This document shows, in pieces, positions 25,565-36,611 of a stretch of 39,014 nt of DNA. A program made the position numbers and the translations under genes. The stretch's first letter is position 1. Each line of letters starts with the position of its first letter. Origin of the DNA: an uncultured Acidobacteriota bacterium (GTDB taxonomy: Bacteria; Acidobacteriota; Thermoanaerobaculia; Multivoradales; SZUA-115); the NCBI GenBank assembly GCA_937867335.1, contig CALMKX010000390.1, positions 1 through 39,014 of the forward strand, given 5' to 3'. The notes beneath the pieces are model-generated. The model made no database searches and had not been told where the DNA came from. It saw only the letters and a program-made list of their open reading frames with translations.

Positions 25565-27149
25565 GCCGCCGCCTCCTGCCCTCGTAGGAGCGGCACCGGT
25601 CCCCGCTGGCCTTCGGCATCGAGGCTCGAAGGCCCGGGCAAGAGCACCGAGAAGATGCTGCCGCCGCCGCGGCGATCGCTCACCCAGATGGCGCCGTCGT
25701 GGGCGCCGACGATCTCCGAGCTGATCGCCAGGCCGAGGCCGATGCCGCTGCCCCGCGAGCGCGATGCGCGGGCCGCCTGGTGGAATTTGCGGAAGATCAG
25801 GTCCTTCTGATTGTCCGGCACGCCGGGCCCCGAATCCGCCACCGAGAGCAAGGCGAAGGACCTGCCGCGACCTTCGTTCACCAACCTGCCGGCGAGGTAG
25901 GCCGGCAGCGGCTTGGGCAGCTTGGCCAGCATGCGCAGGCTCACTTCCACTCGGCCGCCCGCCGGGGAGAATTTGAGGGCGTTGTCGATCAGGTTCTCGA
26001 GCACCTGGATCAGACGGTCCCGGTCGCACGGCACCACGATCTGTGGAGCGGGCGGCAGGTCGAGGCGCATCTGCAGCTTGCGCTCGACCAGCCGGCCTTC
26101 GAACTCGGTGGCGATGGCGCGCACCAGCTCGCTCAGATCGACCTGCTTGAACTCGTAGGTCATCACGCCGGCCTCGAGGCTCGACAGGTCCAGGAGGTTC
26201 GAGATCATCGCCGAGAGCCGGCGCCCGCTCTCGATGTTGAGGGCCAGCATGCGCCGCTGCTTCTCGGTCAGGGGGCCGGCGAGCTCGTCGATCAGCAGCT
26301 GGTTGGTTTCCTGCAACACCACCAGGGGGTTGCGCAGCTCGTGGGAGACGTGGGCCACGAAATCCCGCTTCATGCGATCGAGCTCGGAGAGGTGCTCCAC
26401 CATCGAGTTGAAGGAAGCGGCGAGCCGCGAGAACTCGTCGCCCGTCGAGGCGTCGAGACGGACGTCGAAGTTGCCCTGGGCCACCGCGTCGTTGGCGGTG
26501 ATCAACCGCTTCAAGGGCGCGTTGATCGAACGGATGGTGAAGTTCATCAGGTAGATCGACAGGGCGAGCGCGAGCGCCGTGACTAGGATCACCACCCGCC
26601 GGGCCCGGCTCGAGGTGACCGTTGAGGCGCGGACATCCTCGTTCGATTCCTGGGTGAGCGTGGTCTGCAGCCGGGCGAGCTGGCTCTTGAGCAGCTGGAA
26701 AGACTCCGGAAGCTCGCGGGAGAGCAGCCCGGCCTCGCCGAGCGGGGTCGCCGGCGGCGTTTCGAGGATCGGCGCGAGGACCTGCAGATGCTTGCGCCAG
26801 AGGATGTAGAGGTCCTTGATCTGGTCGTCCTCGGTGGCCGCCAGGCTCAGGCTGCGCAGCTTGTCGAGGTTGGCCCGGAAGCCGTCGTTCAGGGTGCGCA
26901 GCTCCTCGACCAGGTTGGGCAGGTTGTCCGGCAAGAGCGGCCACACCTTGAGCAGGCGCTGGGCGAGGTCGTCCGCCTGGCCCACGAGGGAGAGGCTGTC
27001 GGCCGTCAGCCGGGCGGCGTCGAGCTTGTTGCGCACCAGGTTGCGGGCCGTGCGCTCGGATTCCTTCACCGTGTACAAGCTGTAACCGAGCGCAAAGAGC
27101 AACAAGCCCATGAGCAGCACGGAGCTAGTGGCGATCTTGCTCGCTACCT

Positions 27150-27153
<4 letters not shown>
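25561..27153 (-). CDS. membrane sensor histidine kinase, GlrK/QseE type
   Basis: A 530-residue kinase. TM1 spans about residues 9-28, a periplasmic helical sensor of about 155 residues follows, TM2 is at about 187-208, then HAMP (LKRLITANDAVAQGNFDVRL). The phospho-acceptor is in DFVAHVSHELRNPLVV, and the ATPase domain has the N box LIDNALKFSPAG, G1 VADSGPGVP, F box FHQA and G2 GSGIGLGLAI. The start overlaps the stop of the regulator gene (ATGA), so the pair is coupled. It presumably phosphorylates the NtrC-type regulator encoded upstream. The periplasmic signal is unknown. Confidence 0.93.
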
Positions 27154-28523
<1,370 letters not shown>

Positions 28524-28627
28524 GAGTTTCCTGTCGAGTTCAAGAGCATCGAATCAACATTCTACGCTGCTCGCTCACAGGCTCCCGGCGCCGCCCTTCG
28601 GCGCAACGCTCCTCGACATCGGCGCGC

Positions 28628-30751
28628 TCAGCCACCACCGGTCAAGGAGCGGGGTGCCGCGCCGCTTCCGGCCGCGAGTTCCACGGCCGGCTCGGCCAGA
28701 GCCGGCTCGAGCGGTTGGAGGCCCTGGAAGCGGCCGGAGATGCGACCCTCCTTGGCCGTGAACACGCCTTCCAGGCCGAATCGACCGAGCCGGCCCTCGA
28801 GGGTGATCTGGCCCACGGGCTTGGGGAAATCGAGCACGAAGTGGATGCGTGGCGGCGAGCTCGCTTCGAGCTCGCCGTGGCCCGCGGTGCGGGGCAGCTT
28901 CATCTCCATCTTGTCGGTGGCCAGGCTGAGCTCGCCGTCGCCGGAGAGGGTTCTTTCCTGCTGGGACAGGGTGAGGCGGAGCACGGCCTGGTAGGGGATC
29001 TCCCGCGAGAAGATGTTCTCGAGCTCGAGCACCCAGGGGCCGGCGATCGAGGCTGCCGCCTTGGGCGGCGGATAGAGAGCCTGAGCCAGCACCTGGCGCT
29101 CGGAGCGGGAGAGCGCGTCGATCTCCCGCTGCTCGGGCCGGCCGTAGCCGCCCCCTGCGCGGTTGGCCGCCACCAGGCGGTTGAGCACGGTGACGTAGGT
29201 CGGGGTGGTGATCTTCTGGGGGATCTGATGACCGCGGCTGAAGGCCTCGAGGAAGTGGTTCCAGGCGCCGGCCATCCAGGAGCAGACCAGCTCGGAGCTC
29301 AGCTGCGAGCCGCTGCCACCGGCGAGGCGGGCGAGCTCGCCCTGGCGCCAGGTGACCAGGGCGAGCGGCGGTTCGAGGCCTCGGCCGCGGGCCACCAGAG
29401 TGCAATGGCGCTCGGCGGTCTCGGCTTCCACTCGCACGCCCGGGTTGTCGCGGGCGAGCTCGAAGAGCTGGTCCCAGCGATCGAGAGCGAGGGCCACGAG
29501 AGGCGGCGGTGCGGCATCTTCTCCTTCCGGCCCGGGCAGGTAGAAGGCTGGGCCGAAGGGATGGGAGACCCGCCAGGCCGCGCGCTCGGGGTCGAAGTGG
29601 GCGCTCAGGCGGAACGCCAGCGGCTCTTCGTTCCTGGGCTCCACCGAGAGCAGCTGGGGCAGGACGGCGGTCCAGTTGTCGACCGAGATCTCCACCGGCA
29701 CGGCTACCGCCGCCAGCCGCGCCACCGCTGGCACCCGCACCTCGATGCGTTCCGGCTCGGCGGCTTCGGGCACCACCGCGGTATTGCCGAAGCGCACCGT
29801 GACGCGCTCGCGGTCGTCGGTGAGCCCCTTGCCCTCGAGGGTCACGAGGTCGCCCACCCGAGCCTTCTCGGGTCGGGCCCGGAACAGCTGGGGGCGAACG
29901 GCGTAGGGCAGCACGCGGTGGTAGAGCAGATGGCCGCCGGAGCGAACGTCCATCGGCACGTCGTAGAGCCCGGTCGAGCGGGCCGGCAGCTCCGGCACCC
30001 GCAGGACCAGCTGGCCCGGGCCGAGCTCCACCTGCGGCAGGGTGATCCCGGCGAGCAGCACCGTGAGCTGCTCTCGAGGCCGGATGTCCGGGCTGCGTAG
30101 CACCAGGTTGGCGCCCCCGGTGGCCACGGCCGGCGCCAGCTGTACCGAGCGCCAGAACGGCGAGGCCGGCTGCAGGTAGGAAAGGAGGGTCCACACCAGG
30201 GCCACCGCGCCTGCCGTGGCCACGCTGGCGACCAGCGGCAGCCAGGGCCGGGGGATCAGCGGGCGAGCAGCCGGCGGCGGTTCCGCGGCGGCTTCGGCGG
30301 CAGCCGCGCTCGCCTCCTTGCCGGGTTCTTGAGCGAGGTCGGCGAGGATGGACTCGGCGGTGCGCTCGGCTTTCGGCCGCTCCTTCTTGGCCGGCGCCAG
30401 CAGGCCGAGGTCTTCCAGGAGCTGAGAGGCCGGATCCTCGAACTTGAGCACCAGGGGCGGCCCCTCGGGCTGGCCGAGCACGATCTGCTGGCCGTGGCGC
30501 AGCCGGGCGGGTCCGTCGATCCGCTGGCCGTCGAGGTAGGTGCCTTCGCCGCTGCCGAGATCTTCCAGCACCAGGTGCCCGTCCTCGGCGTAGATGCGAG
30601 CATGGCTCTCGGAAACCGCCGGATGGGCCACCACCAGGTCGGCGCCCGGCGCGCTGCCCAAGACCAGGTCCCGGTCGCCCTGGAGTGGGTGCTCGGCGCG
30701 CAGCTTCCCCTCTTCGAGGACCTTCAGGCTGGGTACGGGGATCTCGGGCAT
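28628..30751 (-). CDS. FHA-TM-IPT/TIG protein, possible SctD analogue
   Basis: A 707-residue protein, last of the type III operon. The order is: N-terminal FHA domain (about 20-105), an Ala/Pro/Glu-rich linker, one membrane segment (about 171-193, WLPLVASVATAGAVALVW), then a large outer part that includes an IPT/TIG Ig-like domain (about 288-372, RPEKARVGDLVTLEGKGLTD). The C-terminal 300 residues are of no recognised family. FHA-TM-periplasmic is the layout of SctD (YscD/PrgH), the inner-membrane ring protein of injectisomes, but SctD is usually about 400 residues with ring-building motifs rather than IPT. The FHA has Ser and His (AVSESH) but GS in place of GR, so pThr binding is doubtful. 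A strong GGAGGT precedes the ATG. Confidence 0.65.
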   Translation of the reverse strand: MPEIPVPSLKVLEEGKLRAEHPLQGDRDLVLGSAPGADLVVAHPAVSESHARIYAEDGHLVLEDLGSGEGTYLDGQRIDGPARLRHGQQIVLGQPEGPPLVLKFEDPASQLLEDLGLLAPAKKERPKAERTAESILADLAQEPGKEASAAAAEAAAEPPPAARPLIPRPWLPLVASVATAGAVALVWTLLSYLQPASPFWRSVQLAPAVATGGANLVLRSPDIRPREQLTVLLAGITLPQVELGPGQLVLRVPELPARSTGLYDVPMDVRSGGHLLYHRVLPYAVRPQLFRARPEKARVGDLVTLEGKGLTDDRERVTVRFGNTAVVPEAAEPERIEVRVPAVARLAAVAVPVEISVDNWTAVLPQLLSVEPRNEEPLAFRLSAHFDPERAAWRVSHPFGPAFYLPGPEGEDAAPPPLVALALDRWDQLFELARDNPGVRVEAETAERHCTLVARGRGLEPPLALVTWRQGELARLAGGSGSQLSSELVCSWMAGAWNHFLEAFSRGHQIPQKITTPTYVTVLNRLVAANRAGGGYGRPEQREIDALSRSERQVLAQALYPPPKAAASIAGPWVLELENIFSREIPYQAVLRLTLSQQERTLSGDGELSLATDKMEMKLPRTAGHGELEASSPPRIHFVLDFPKPVGQITLEGRLGRFGLEGVFTAKEGRISGRFQGLQPLEPALAEPAVELAAGSGAAPRSLTGGG

Positions 30752-30773
30752 GGGAGCACCTCCAAGGGTGTTT

Positions 30774-31445
30774 TCAAGAGATCAGGACCGCCAGCAGGGC
30801 CGCCAACGTGCTCGCCAGGAGCACGCCGCCCACAGCGTAGAGCAGGGTGCGCCGCAGGCGCTGCCGAGAGCCGCGCGGGGGCAGCGCCGGCAGGCCGCGG
30901 GGAAAGCTGCCGGCCGCTTCCAGCCAGCCGAGGGGAGCCCGCTCGGCGAAAGCCCCGGCGGCGGCCGGACTGGTTCCTCCCGGCTCTAGGTCCAGCCGAG
31001 GATAGGTGCCGGCCTCGCTCTCCCAGCCACGCTGCAGCCCGCGGCCGCGGCGGGGGTTCACGCTGAGCGGCTCCTCGTGGGTGTCCGAGAGCACCTCGGC
31101 TTCGAGGATGCGCGAAAGCGTGAGCTTCAAGGGGCCGAGCTCGACCACGTCCCCTTCGCGCACCGGCTGCTCCACCAGCGGCACCAGAAGCGTGCCGCCC
31201 AGGCGGGTGCCGGTGGTCGAGCCGAGATCCGTGATGCGGAACTCGCCGCCCACCACCCGCAGCACCAGGTGGCGGGCCGAGACAAAGGGATGGGCCAGCC
31301 GCAGATCGTTGCCCTGGGTGCGGCCGATGTAGAGCAGGCGGCGCTTGGACTCGAGGTCGATCGAGCGGCCGTTCGGGTAGACCACCCGGATCTGGTAGCA
31401 GAGGGCGGCCTCCGGGCTCGGGTGGGCGAAGCGGTCAGCTCGCAT
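30774..31445 (-). CDS. tail-anchored FHA-domain protein of the type III operon
   Basis: A 223-residue protein with an FHA domain at about residues 20-115 and a single C-terminal membrane segment (LLYAVGGVLLASTLAALLAV) separated by a Pro/Gly-rich linker. All pThr-binding landmarks are near canonical: YIGRTQGNDL, FVSARH, DLGSTTGT (the usual Asn is Thr). It should therefore bring phosphorylated partners to the membrane next to the export apparatus. The gene overlaps the end of sctV by 11 bases and is followed after 22 bases by the FHA-IPT gene. It is not a standard injectisome component. Confidence 0.8.
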   Translation of the reverse strand: MRADRFAHPSPEAALCYQIRVVYPNGRSIDLESKRRLLYIGRTQGNDLRLAHPFVSARHLVLRVVGGEFRITDLGSTTGTRLGGTLLVPLVEQPVREGDVVELGPLKLTLSRILEAEVLSDTHEEPLSVNPRRGRGLQRGWESEAGTYPRLDLEPGGTSPAAAGAFAERAPLGWLEAAGSFPRGLPALPPRGSRQRLRRTLLYAVGGVLLASTLAALLAVLIS

Positions 31446-33594
31446 GGGCCACCTCGGCGCCGCGTGGGGAAGCGGCCGGCAGCATGATGCGGCCGATCGG
31501 CTGCAGCCGCAGATCCGGCGGCAGCTCCTGGAAGGAGAGCACCACCACGTCCTGGTACTGCAGCTCCAGCAGGCGTTTGACGAAGTAGCGCACTTCCATC
31601 TGAGTGACCACGATCAGCTGGTGGCCGGGCCTCAAGCTGCTGATGGTGGCCGCGAAGGCGTCCACCAGGGCGCGCGAGACCTGCGGATCGAGGGTGAGCG
31701 CGCTGCCGGCCGGCGAGGGATGGATGGCGTCTGCCACGGCCTGCTCGATGCGCGGGTCGAGCACGTAGACCGAGACCACCGGCCGGCCCTTGCCGAAGCG
31801 GTGGGCGATGTAGCGCTTGAGGGCGATGCGCACCCGCTCGGTCAGGTAGACCGGGTCGGTCTCGTAGCGCCCCCACTCGGCCAGGGCTTCGAGGATCGCC
31901 CTCATGTTGCGGATCGAGATGTCCTCGCGCAGCAGGCGGCGCAGCACATCGGTCAGCCGCTGGACGGTCAACAGCTCGGGGATCACCGACTTGACCAGGG
32001 CGCCGTAGCCCTGCTCGTCCAGGGTATCGAGCATGTTCTGCACGTCCTGGATGCCCAGCAGCTGGTCGCCGTGCTTGCGCAGCACCTGGGCCAGGTGGAG
32101 CGCTAGGTATTCGTCCGGGGCGATCGCGTTGCCCAACCCCTGGGGCAGCTCCGAGGCCTTCTGGCGGCCGATCCACAGCCCCTGGCCGGGGCCGGAAGGG
32201 TGCGGGGCGGGCTTGCCGTCCACGCCCAGCAGAGCGAGCTGCTCGAGGTGCTCGTGGACGAAGACCTGCTCCGGGTAGGTGAAGCCGGTCGCCACCGGGA
32301 TCTCGTTGATGTAGATCACGTAGGAGTTCGCCTGGGCGAGCGGCGCCGAGCCCCGCACCCGCACCCCGGGCACCGTGACGCCCAGCTCGCCGAAGATCCA
32401 GTCGCGCATCTGCGGCACCAGCTGCTGGATGAAGCGGGTGCCCTGGATCTCCACATCCACCATGTCGGTGACTTCCTTGCTCATCTCCACCAGGATCGGC
32501 ACCGGCATCGGCAGCCGCGCCTGCTCGTCGCTCGCCTTGGCGCCCATCACCTCCGCCCGCACGGCTTCGATGTCCTTCTTCTCGCGGGTGCGGGTGAGCC
32601 CCCACGCGGTGCCGGCGGCGAGGGTGGCGAGCACCAGGAAGGGGATGGCCGGCAGGCCGGGCACGATCGCCAGGGCGAGCAGCAGCACACTCGTGATGGC
32701 GATCGCCTTGGGCTGGGAGAGGATCTGCACCCCGATCTCCTTGCCCAAGGAGGAGTGCTCGTCGGTGCCCGAGGCCACCCGGGTGGTAATGATGCCGGCG
32801 GCGGTCGCCACCACCAGCGAAGGCAGGGCCGAGACCAGGCCGTCGCCCACCGTGAGCAGGGTGTAGACGCGGGCCGCCTCGCCGGCCGGCATGCCCTTCT
32901 TGAGCACGCCGATGGCGAGGCCGGCCAGGATGTTCACCAGGCAGATCAGGATGCCGGCGATGGCGTCGCCCTTGACGAACTTCATCGCCCCGTCCATGTT
33001 GCCGTAGAACTGCGACTCCCGGGCCAGGTTGAGCCGCCGCCGGCGCGCCTCGTCGATGTCGATGATGCCCGAGCGCAGGTCGGCGTCGATCGACATCTGC
33101 TTGCCCGGCAGGGCGTCGAGGGTGAAGCGGGCGGCCACTTCCGAAACCCTTTCCGCGCCCTTGGCGATGACGATGAACTGCACGATCAAGATCACCACGA
33201 AGACCACGAAGCCCACCACGTAGTCGCCGCCGACCACGAATTTGCCGAAGGCCTTGATCACCTCGCCGGCGCGGGCGTAAGTCAAGATCATGCGGGTGGA
33301 GGAGATGTTGAGCCCCAGGCGGAACAGCGTGGTGACCAGCAGAATGCTGGGGAACGATGCCAGGGCCAGGGCGTTCGGCACGTAGAGCGAGATCATCAAG
33401 ATGGTGACCGAAAGCGTGATGTTGGCGGCCAGGAGCAAGTCCAGCAGCCACATCGGCATCGGCACGATGATGATGGCGACGATCGCCATCACCAGGACCG
33501 CGAGCAGGATGTCGGCGTAGCGGGTGAGGACGGCGTTGATGTCCCCCGCGAAGATGCGGTTGCGCAGGCTGCCCAGGTCCGGGATGGCGGTCAT
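31435..33594 (-). CDS. sctV: type III export gate protein SctV/FlhA
   Basis: A 719-residue export gate, the nonameric ring that takes up substrate from the ATPase side. The N-terminal membrane domain (about 20-340) shows the family blocks MISLYVPNALALASFPSILL, LFRLGLNISSTRMIL and the FHIPEP-type region KQMSIDADLRSGIIDIDEA. The cytoplasmic C-terminal domain contains 'VTVPGVRVRGS', 'LLREDISIRNMRAILEALAE' and 'EVRYFVKRLLE'. It is the sole copy here. The start overlaps the sctU stop (ATGA). Sequence alone does not settle whether it is nearer SctV or FlhA; I use the Sct name because no flagellar genes are present. Confidence 0.95.
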   Translation of the reverse strand: MTAIPDLGSLRNRIFAGDINAVLTRYADILLAVLVMAIVAIIIVPMPMWLLDLLLAANITLSVTILMISLYVPNALALASFPSILLVTTLFRLGLNISSTRMILTYARAGEVIKAFGKFVVGGDYVVGFVVFVVILIVQFIVIAKGAERVSEVAARFTLDALPGKQMSIDADLRSGIIDIDEARRRRLNLARESQFYGNMDGAMKFVKGDAIAGILICLVNILAGLAIGVLKKGMPAGEAARVYTLLTVGDGLVSALPSLVVATAAGIITTRVASGTDEHSSLGKEIGVQILSQPKAIAITSVLLLALAIVPGLPAIPFLVLATLAAGTAWGLTRTREKKDIEAVRAEVMGAKASDEQARLPMPVPILVEMSKEVTDMVDVEIQGTRFIQQLVPQMRDWIFGELGVTVPGVRVRGSAPLAQANSYVIYINEIPVATGFTYPEQVFVHEHLEQLALLGVDGKPAPHPSGPGQGLWIGRQKASELPQGLGNAIAPDEYLALHLAQVLRKHGDQLLGIQDVQNMLDTLDEQGYGALVKSVIPELLTVQRLTDVLRRLLREDISIRNMRAILEALAEWGRYETDPVYLTERVRIALKRYIAHRFGKGRPVVSVYVLDPRIEQAVADAIHPSPAGSALTLDPQVSRALVDAFAATISSLRPGHQLIVVTQMEVRYFVKRLLELQYQDVVVLSFQELPPDLRLQPIGRIMLPAASPRGAEVAHAS

Positions 33595-34724
33595 CGGAAG
33601 GTCCTCGCGGAAGGGTCGCCGGCCGAAGCCGAAGCCCCGGTGAGCCAGCGGGAGAGGGGGTCGCGGCGGCGGCGCTCGCGCTCTTTCAATCGGTACACGA
33701 AGGCCAGCACCTCGGCCACGGCGGCGTAGAGCTCGCGCGGCACTTCTTCGGCCACGGAGAGCCTGGCGAGGGCGCGGGCGAGCTCGCGGTTCTCGACGAT
33801 CGGCACCCCCGCGCGACGGGCGAAGGAGCGGATGCGCCGGGCGGCGGAATCCTGCCCTCTGGCGGTGACCCGCGGCGCCGCCATCTTGTCTCGCTGGTAG
33901 GCGAGCGCCACCGCGTAATGGGTGGGGTTCACCAACACCACGTCGGCGTTGCCCACGGCCTTTCTCACGTCGGCGAGCGCCAGCTGCTGGTGGAGGGAGC
34001 GGCGGTGGGATTTCAGGTGCGGATCCCCCTCCATCTCCTTGTACTCCTGCTTCACCTCGTACTTGCTCATCTTGAGCTGGCGCTCGTTGTTCCAGCGCTG
34101 GAACAGGAAATCGAGCACCGCGAGCACCAGGAAGACCACGCCGATCGACACCAAAAAGGTTTTCACCAGAGCGGTGACCACGATCGCGAAGGCCTGCAGG
34201 CTGTCGGTGTAGATCAGCCTCAGGATCAGCGCCAGGCGATCCGAGAACACCCAATAGGCCACGCCGAGCACGATCACCAGCTTGAGCAGGGTCTTGGCGA
34301 ACTCGAACAGCCCTTGCACCGAAAACCATTGCTTGAGGCGGGTGGCGGGGTTGATCTTCTCGAGCCGGGGCTGGAGCGGGTAGGCCGAGAAGTTGAAGCG
34401 GGTTTGGATCACGCCCACGGCGAGGCCGGCACCGGCCAGCACCAGAAGCAGGGTGAGCGGCAGATGGGCGGCGCGCTCGAAGTTGCGCGCCATGGCGTCG
34501 GCCGCCACCTGGGGGCTCAGGCGATCGAAACGGGTGAGCTCGGTGGCCTCGTGGAAGGAGGCGAGAAAGGCCTGCACCATCTTGGTGCCGAGCCCGAAGG
34601 CCGCGAAGACGCCGATCAGGAACAGCACCGCGCCGCTGGTATCCCGCGAGAACGGCACCTGTCCCTTCTTGCGCGCTTCGCGCAGCTTCTTCGGGGTGGG
34701 TTTCTCGGTTTTCTGCTCGCTCAT
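33591..34724 (-). CDS. sctU: type III export switch protein SctU/FlhB
   Basis: A 377-residue autoproteolytic switch protein. The N-terminus SEQKTEKPTPKKLREARKKG is the family hallmark. Four membrane segments follow (to about residue 205), then the cytoplasmic domain with the cleavage motif NPTH at 266-269, intact Asn and Pro. Cleavage between Asn266 and Pro267 switches export specificity in relatives. The downstream LAYQRDKMAAPRVTARGQD is also typical. It is coupled by ATGA on both sides, to sctT and sctV. A Ser/Ala-rich tail of about 15 residues is extra. Confidence 0.95.
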   Translation of the reverse strand: MSEQKTEKPTPKKLREARKKGQVPFSRDTSGAVLFLIGVFAAFGLGTKMVQAFLASFHEATELTRFDRLSPQVAADAMARNFERAAHLPLTLLLVLAGAGLAVGVIQTRFNFSAYPLQPRLEKINPATRLKQWFSVQGLFEFAKTLLKLVIVLGVAYWVFSDRLALILRLIYTDSLQAFAIVVTALVKTFLVSIGVVFLVLAVLDFLFQRWNNERQLKMSKYEVKQEYKEMEGDPHLKSHRRSLHQQLALADVRKAVGNADVVLVNPTHYAVALAYQRDKMAAPRVTARGQDSAARRIRSFARRAGVPIVENRELARALARLSVAEEVPRELYAAVAEVLAFVYRLKERERRRRDPLSRWLTGASASAGDPSARTFR

Positions 34725-35584
34725 TTCGCGGCCGTCCCGGTCTCGATGGCGATGCGCTCGGTGGTGGCCAGGAACCAGCGGTGGTGGCCCTCGAAATACT
34801 CGTTGGCGACGTCGATCAAGCCGTAGACCGAAAGGCCGATCACCAGGGCGGAGAGCGCCGACTTGAGCGGCAGGCTCATGAAGAACACGTCGAGCTGCGG
34901 GGCCATGCGATTGGCCACCCCCAGCACCACGTCGAGGAGGATCACCACCACCAGGGCCGGCGCGATGATGCGCAGCGCGATGCTGAGCATCATCGCGGTC
35001 TGGTCGATGAACGAATAGGCCGCGAGGCCCAGCTCCAGGCCGGGAACGAGGGGCGGCAGCAGGCGGTTGGCGTCGAGGGCGGCCTCGAGAAAGAAGCGAT
35101 GGCCGCCGCCCAGGAAATACAGCACGATGAACAGCTGGTGGTAGAAGTCGCCGAGGATCGAGCTCTGCAGCCGCGTCTGGGGCACGATCAGATTGGCCAC
35201 CGTGGTGCCGCGGGCGGCGTCGATCGCCTGGCCGGCCATCTCGGCGGCGAAGAACGGCAGGCTGGCGGCGAAGCCCAGGGTGACGCCGATCGCCAGCTCC
35301 TTGAGCACCAGCGCCCACCACACCGGAGTCGAGAAGGCGAGAGGCACGGGCGCCGCGGCCGAGAGCGAGGGCAGCAGCACCAGGGCGAACAGGAAGCCGA
35401 AGCCGATGCGCACCACTGCCGGCACCAATCGCCCGCCGAGAAACGGCGCGAGGGCCGCCACCGGCAGCCAGCGGGCGAGGCCCAGGGTGAACAGGGAGAC
35501 CGTGTCGAAGGCGTTGTGGCGCACCCCGAGCTCCGCCGTCAAGGTGGAGAAGAAGGCGTCGTAGAGGGTGGCCGGGGCGCTCAC
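34721..35584 (-). CDS. sctT: type III export membrane protein SctT/FliR
   Basis: A 287-residue protein with about six membrane segments (for example LPVAALAPFLGGRLVPAVVR and FIDQTAMMLSIALRIIAPAL) and the conserved ELAIGVTLGFAASLPFFAAE block. It forms the export gate core with SctR and SctS. The start is the ATG at 35584, five bases after sctS; the stop overlaps sctU. Confidence 0.93.
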   Translation of the reverse strand: MSAPATLYDAFFSTLTAELGVRHNAFDTVSLFTLGLARWLPVAALAPFLGGRLVPAVVRIGFGFLFALVLLPSLSAAAPVPLAFSTPVWWALVLKELAIGVTLGFAASLPFFAAEMAGQAIDAARGTTVANLIVPQTRLQSSILGDFYHQLFIVLYFLGGGHRFFLEAALDANRLLPPLVPGLELGLAAYSFIDQTAMMLSIALRIIAPALVVVILLDVVLGVANRMAPQLDVFFMSLPLKSALSALVIGLSVYGLIDVANEYFEGHHRWFLATTERIAIETGTAAK

Positions 35585-35589
35585 GGCGG

Positions 35590-35862
35590 CTAGCTCACCC
35601 AGGTGCCGAAGTTGTTGAAGATGTTCACCGCGAAGGCCAGCACCTGCAGCGCCATCCAGTAGCCGGCGAAGATCAGCACGGCGAAGACCACCACCAGCCG
35701 GGCGGCGGTCTGCAGCGTCTGCTCCTGGATCTGGGTCAGGGCCTGGAGGATCGCCAGGGTGAGGCCCACGGCGAGCGCCGCCACGATCGGCGGCGCCGAG
35801 ACGAGCACCACCAGCATCATGGCCTGGCGGCTGAGGTAGAGGAACTGCTCGGTGTTGCCCAT
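35590..35862 (-). CDS. sctS: type III export membrane protein SctS/FliQ
   Basis: A 90-residue protein with two membrane helices (LVVLVSAPPIVAALAVGLTL and VFAVLIFAGYWMALQVLAF) joined by the charged loop TQIQEQTLQTAARL, exactly the FliQ/SctS architecture and length. Confidence 0.94.
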   Translation of the reverse strand: MGNTEQFLYLSRQAMMLVVLVSAPPIVAALAVGLTLAILQALTQIQEQTLQTAARLVVVFAVLIFAGYWMALQVLAFAVNIFNNFGTWVS

Positions 35863-35869
35863 GGCGGCC

Positions 35870-36598
35870 TCAGCTGATGTAGGGCTGCATCAGCCCCTGG
35901 GCGAGGTGCCGCCAGCCGTCCACCATCACGAAGAGCAGCAGCTTGAAGGGCAGCGAAACCGTGGTGGGAGAGAGCATGTGCATGCCCATGGCGAGCAGGA
36001 TGTTGGAGACCACCATGTCGATCACCAGGAAGGGCAGGAAGAGCAGGAAGCCGATGGCGAAGGCCTCGCCCAGCTCGCTGACGGCGAACGAAGGCAGCAG
36101 CACCAGGAGGTCGTCCTCCTTCACTTCCGAGGCCTTCTTGCCCTGCACTTCGGCCGAGCGCTGGGCGTTGACGTAGAACACCGCTACGTCGTCGCGGTGG
36201 GCGTGCTTCTTCAGGAACTCGCGCACCGGCTCGCGGCTCGCCGACAAAGCCGAGAGCACCGAGCGGGCGCCGCCGGGAGTGAGCACGCCGTGGTCGCTCT
36301 GCTCGACGATCTGGCCTTCGATGCGGTGGTAGATCTGGCCGCCCAGGGGAGCCATCACGTAGAGCGAGAGCACCATGGCGAGGCCCATCACCACCGGCGC
36401 CGGCGGTACTTGCTGGGTGCCCAGGGCCACCCGCAGGATGGACAGCACCACCGAGAATTTGAGAAACGAGGTCATCATCATCAACAGGAAGGGCAGCAGG
36501 GAAAGCGCTGCCAGAAGCAGGACCGTGGAGATCGGGTTGGCACCGATTTCCGGGCCCGGCACAGGGGTGCCGACGATGCCCGAGAGGCTGGCTTGCAT
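35870..36598 (-). CDS. sctR: type III export membrane protein SctR/FliP
   Basis: A 242-residue pentameric core protein of the export gate. Family signatures: SLLPFLLMMMTSFLKFSVVL with LRVALGTQQVPP near the N-terminus, and DMVVSNILLAMGMHMLSPTT with LPFKLLLFVMVDGW near the C-terminus. The length suits SctR. FliP usually has a cleaved signal peptide; the first 20 residues here are not a convincing one. A GGAAGGG stretch precedes the start. Confidence 0.95.
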   Translation of the reverse strand: MQASLSGIVGTPVPGPEIGANPISTVLLLAALSLLPFLLMMMTSFLKFSVVLSILRVALGTQQVPPAPVVMGLAMVLSLYVMAPLGGQIYHRIEGQIVEQSDHGVLTPGGARSVLSALSASREPVREFLKKHAHRDDVAVFYVNAQRSAEVQGKKASEVKEDDLLVLLPSFAVSELGEAFAIGFLLFLPFLVIDMVVSNILLAMGMHMLSPTTVSLPFKLLLFVMVDGWRHLAQGLMQPYIS

Positions 36599-36611
36599 GG
36601 TTACCCTTCCC

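Noticed and set aside
28570-28610. Hairpin GCGCCG-AAGGG-CGGCGC between the FHA-IPT gene and the response regulator as a terminator
   Set aside because: The stem is only six bases with no T-run; the region may well be transcribed through into the regulator.
31127-33451. A 774-residue open frame on the minus strand overlapping sctV
   Set aside because: It is the +1 shadow of sctV: Arg/Pro/Gly/Ala-rich, with no domain. High GC leaves many such frames open.
32200-33729. A 509-residue plus-strand frame opposite sctV, His/Asp-rich
   Set aside because: Antisense shadow of hydrophobic codons, which produces His/Asp/Gln-rich nonsense.
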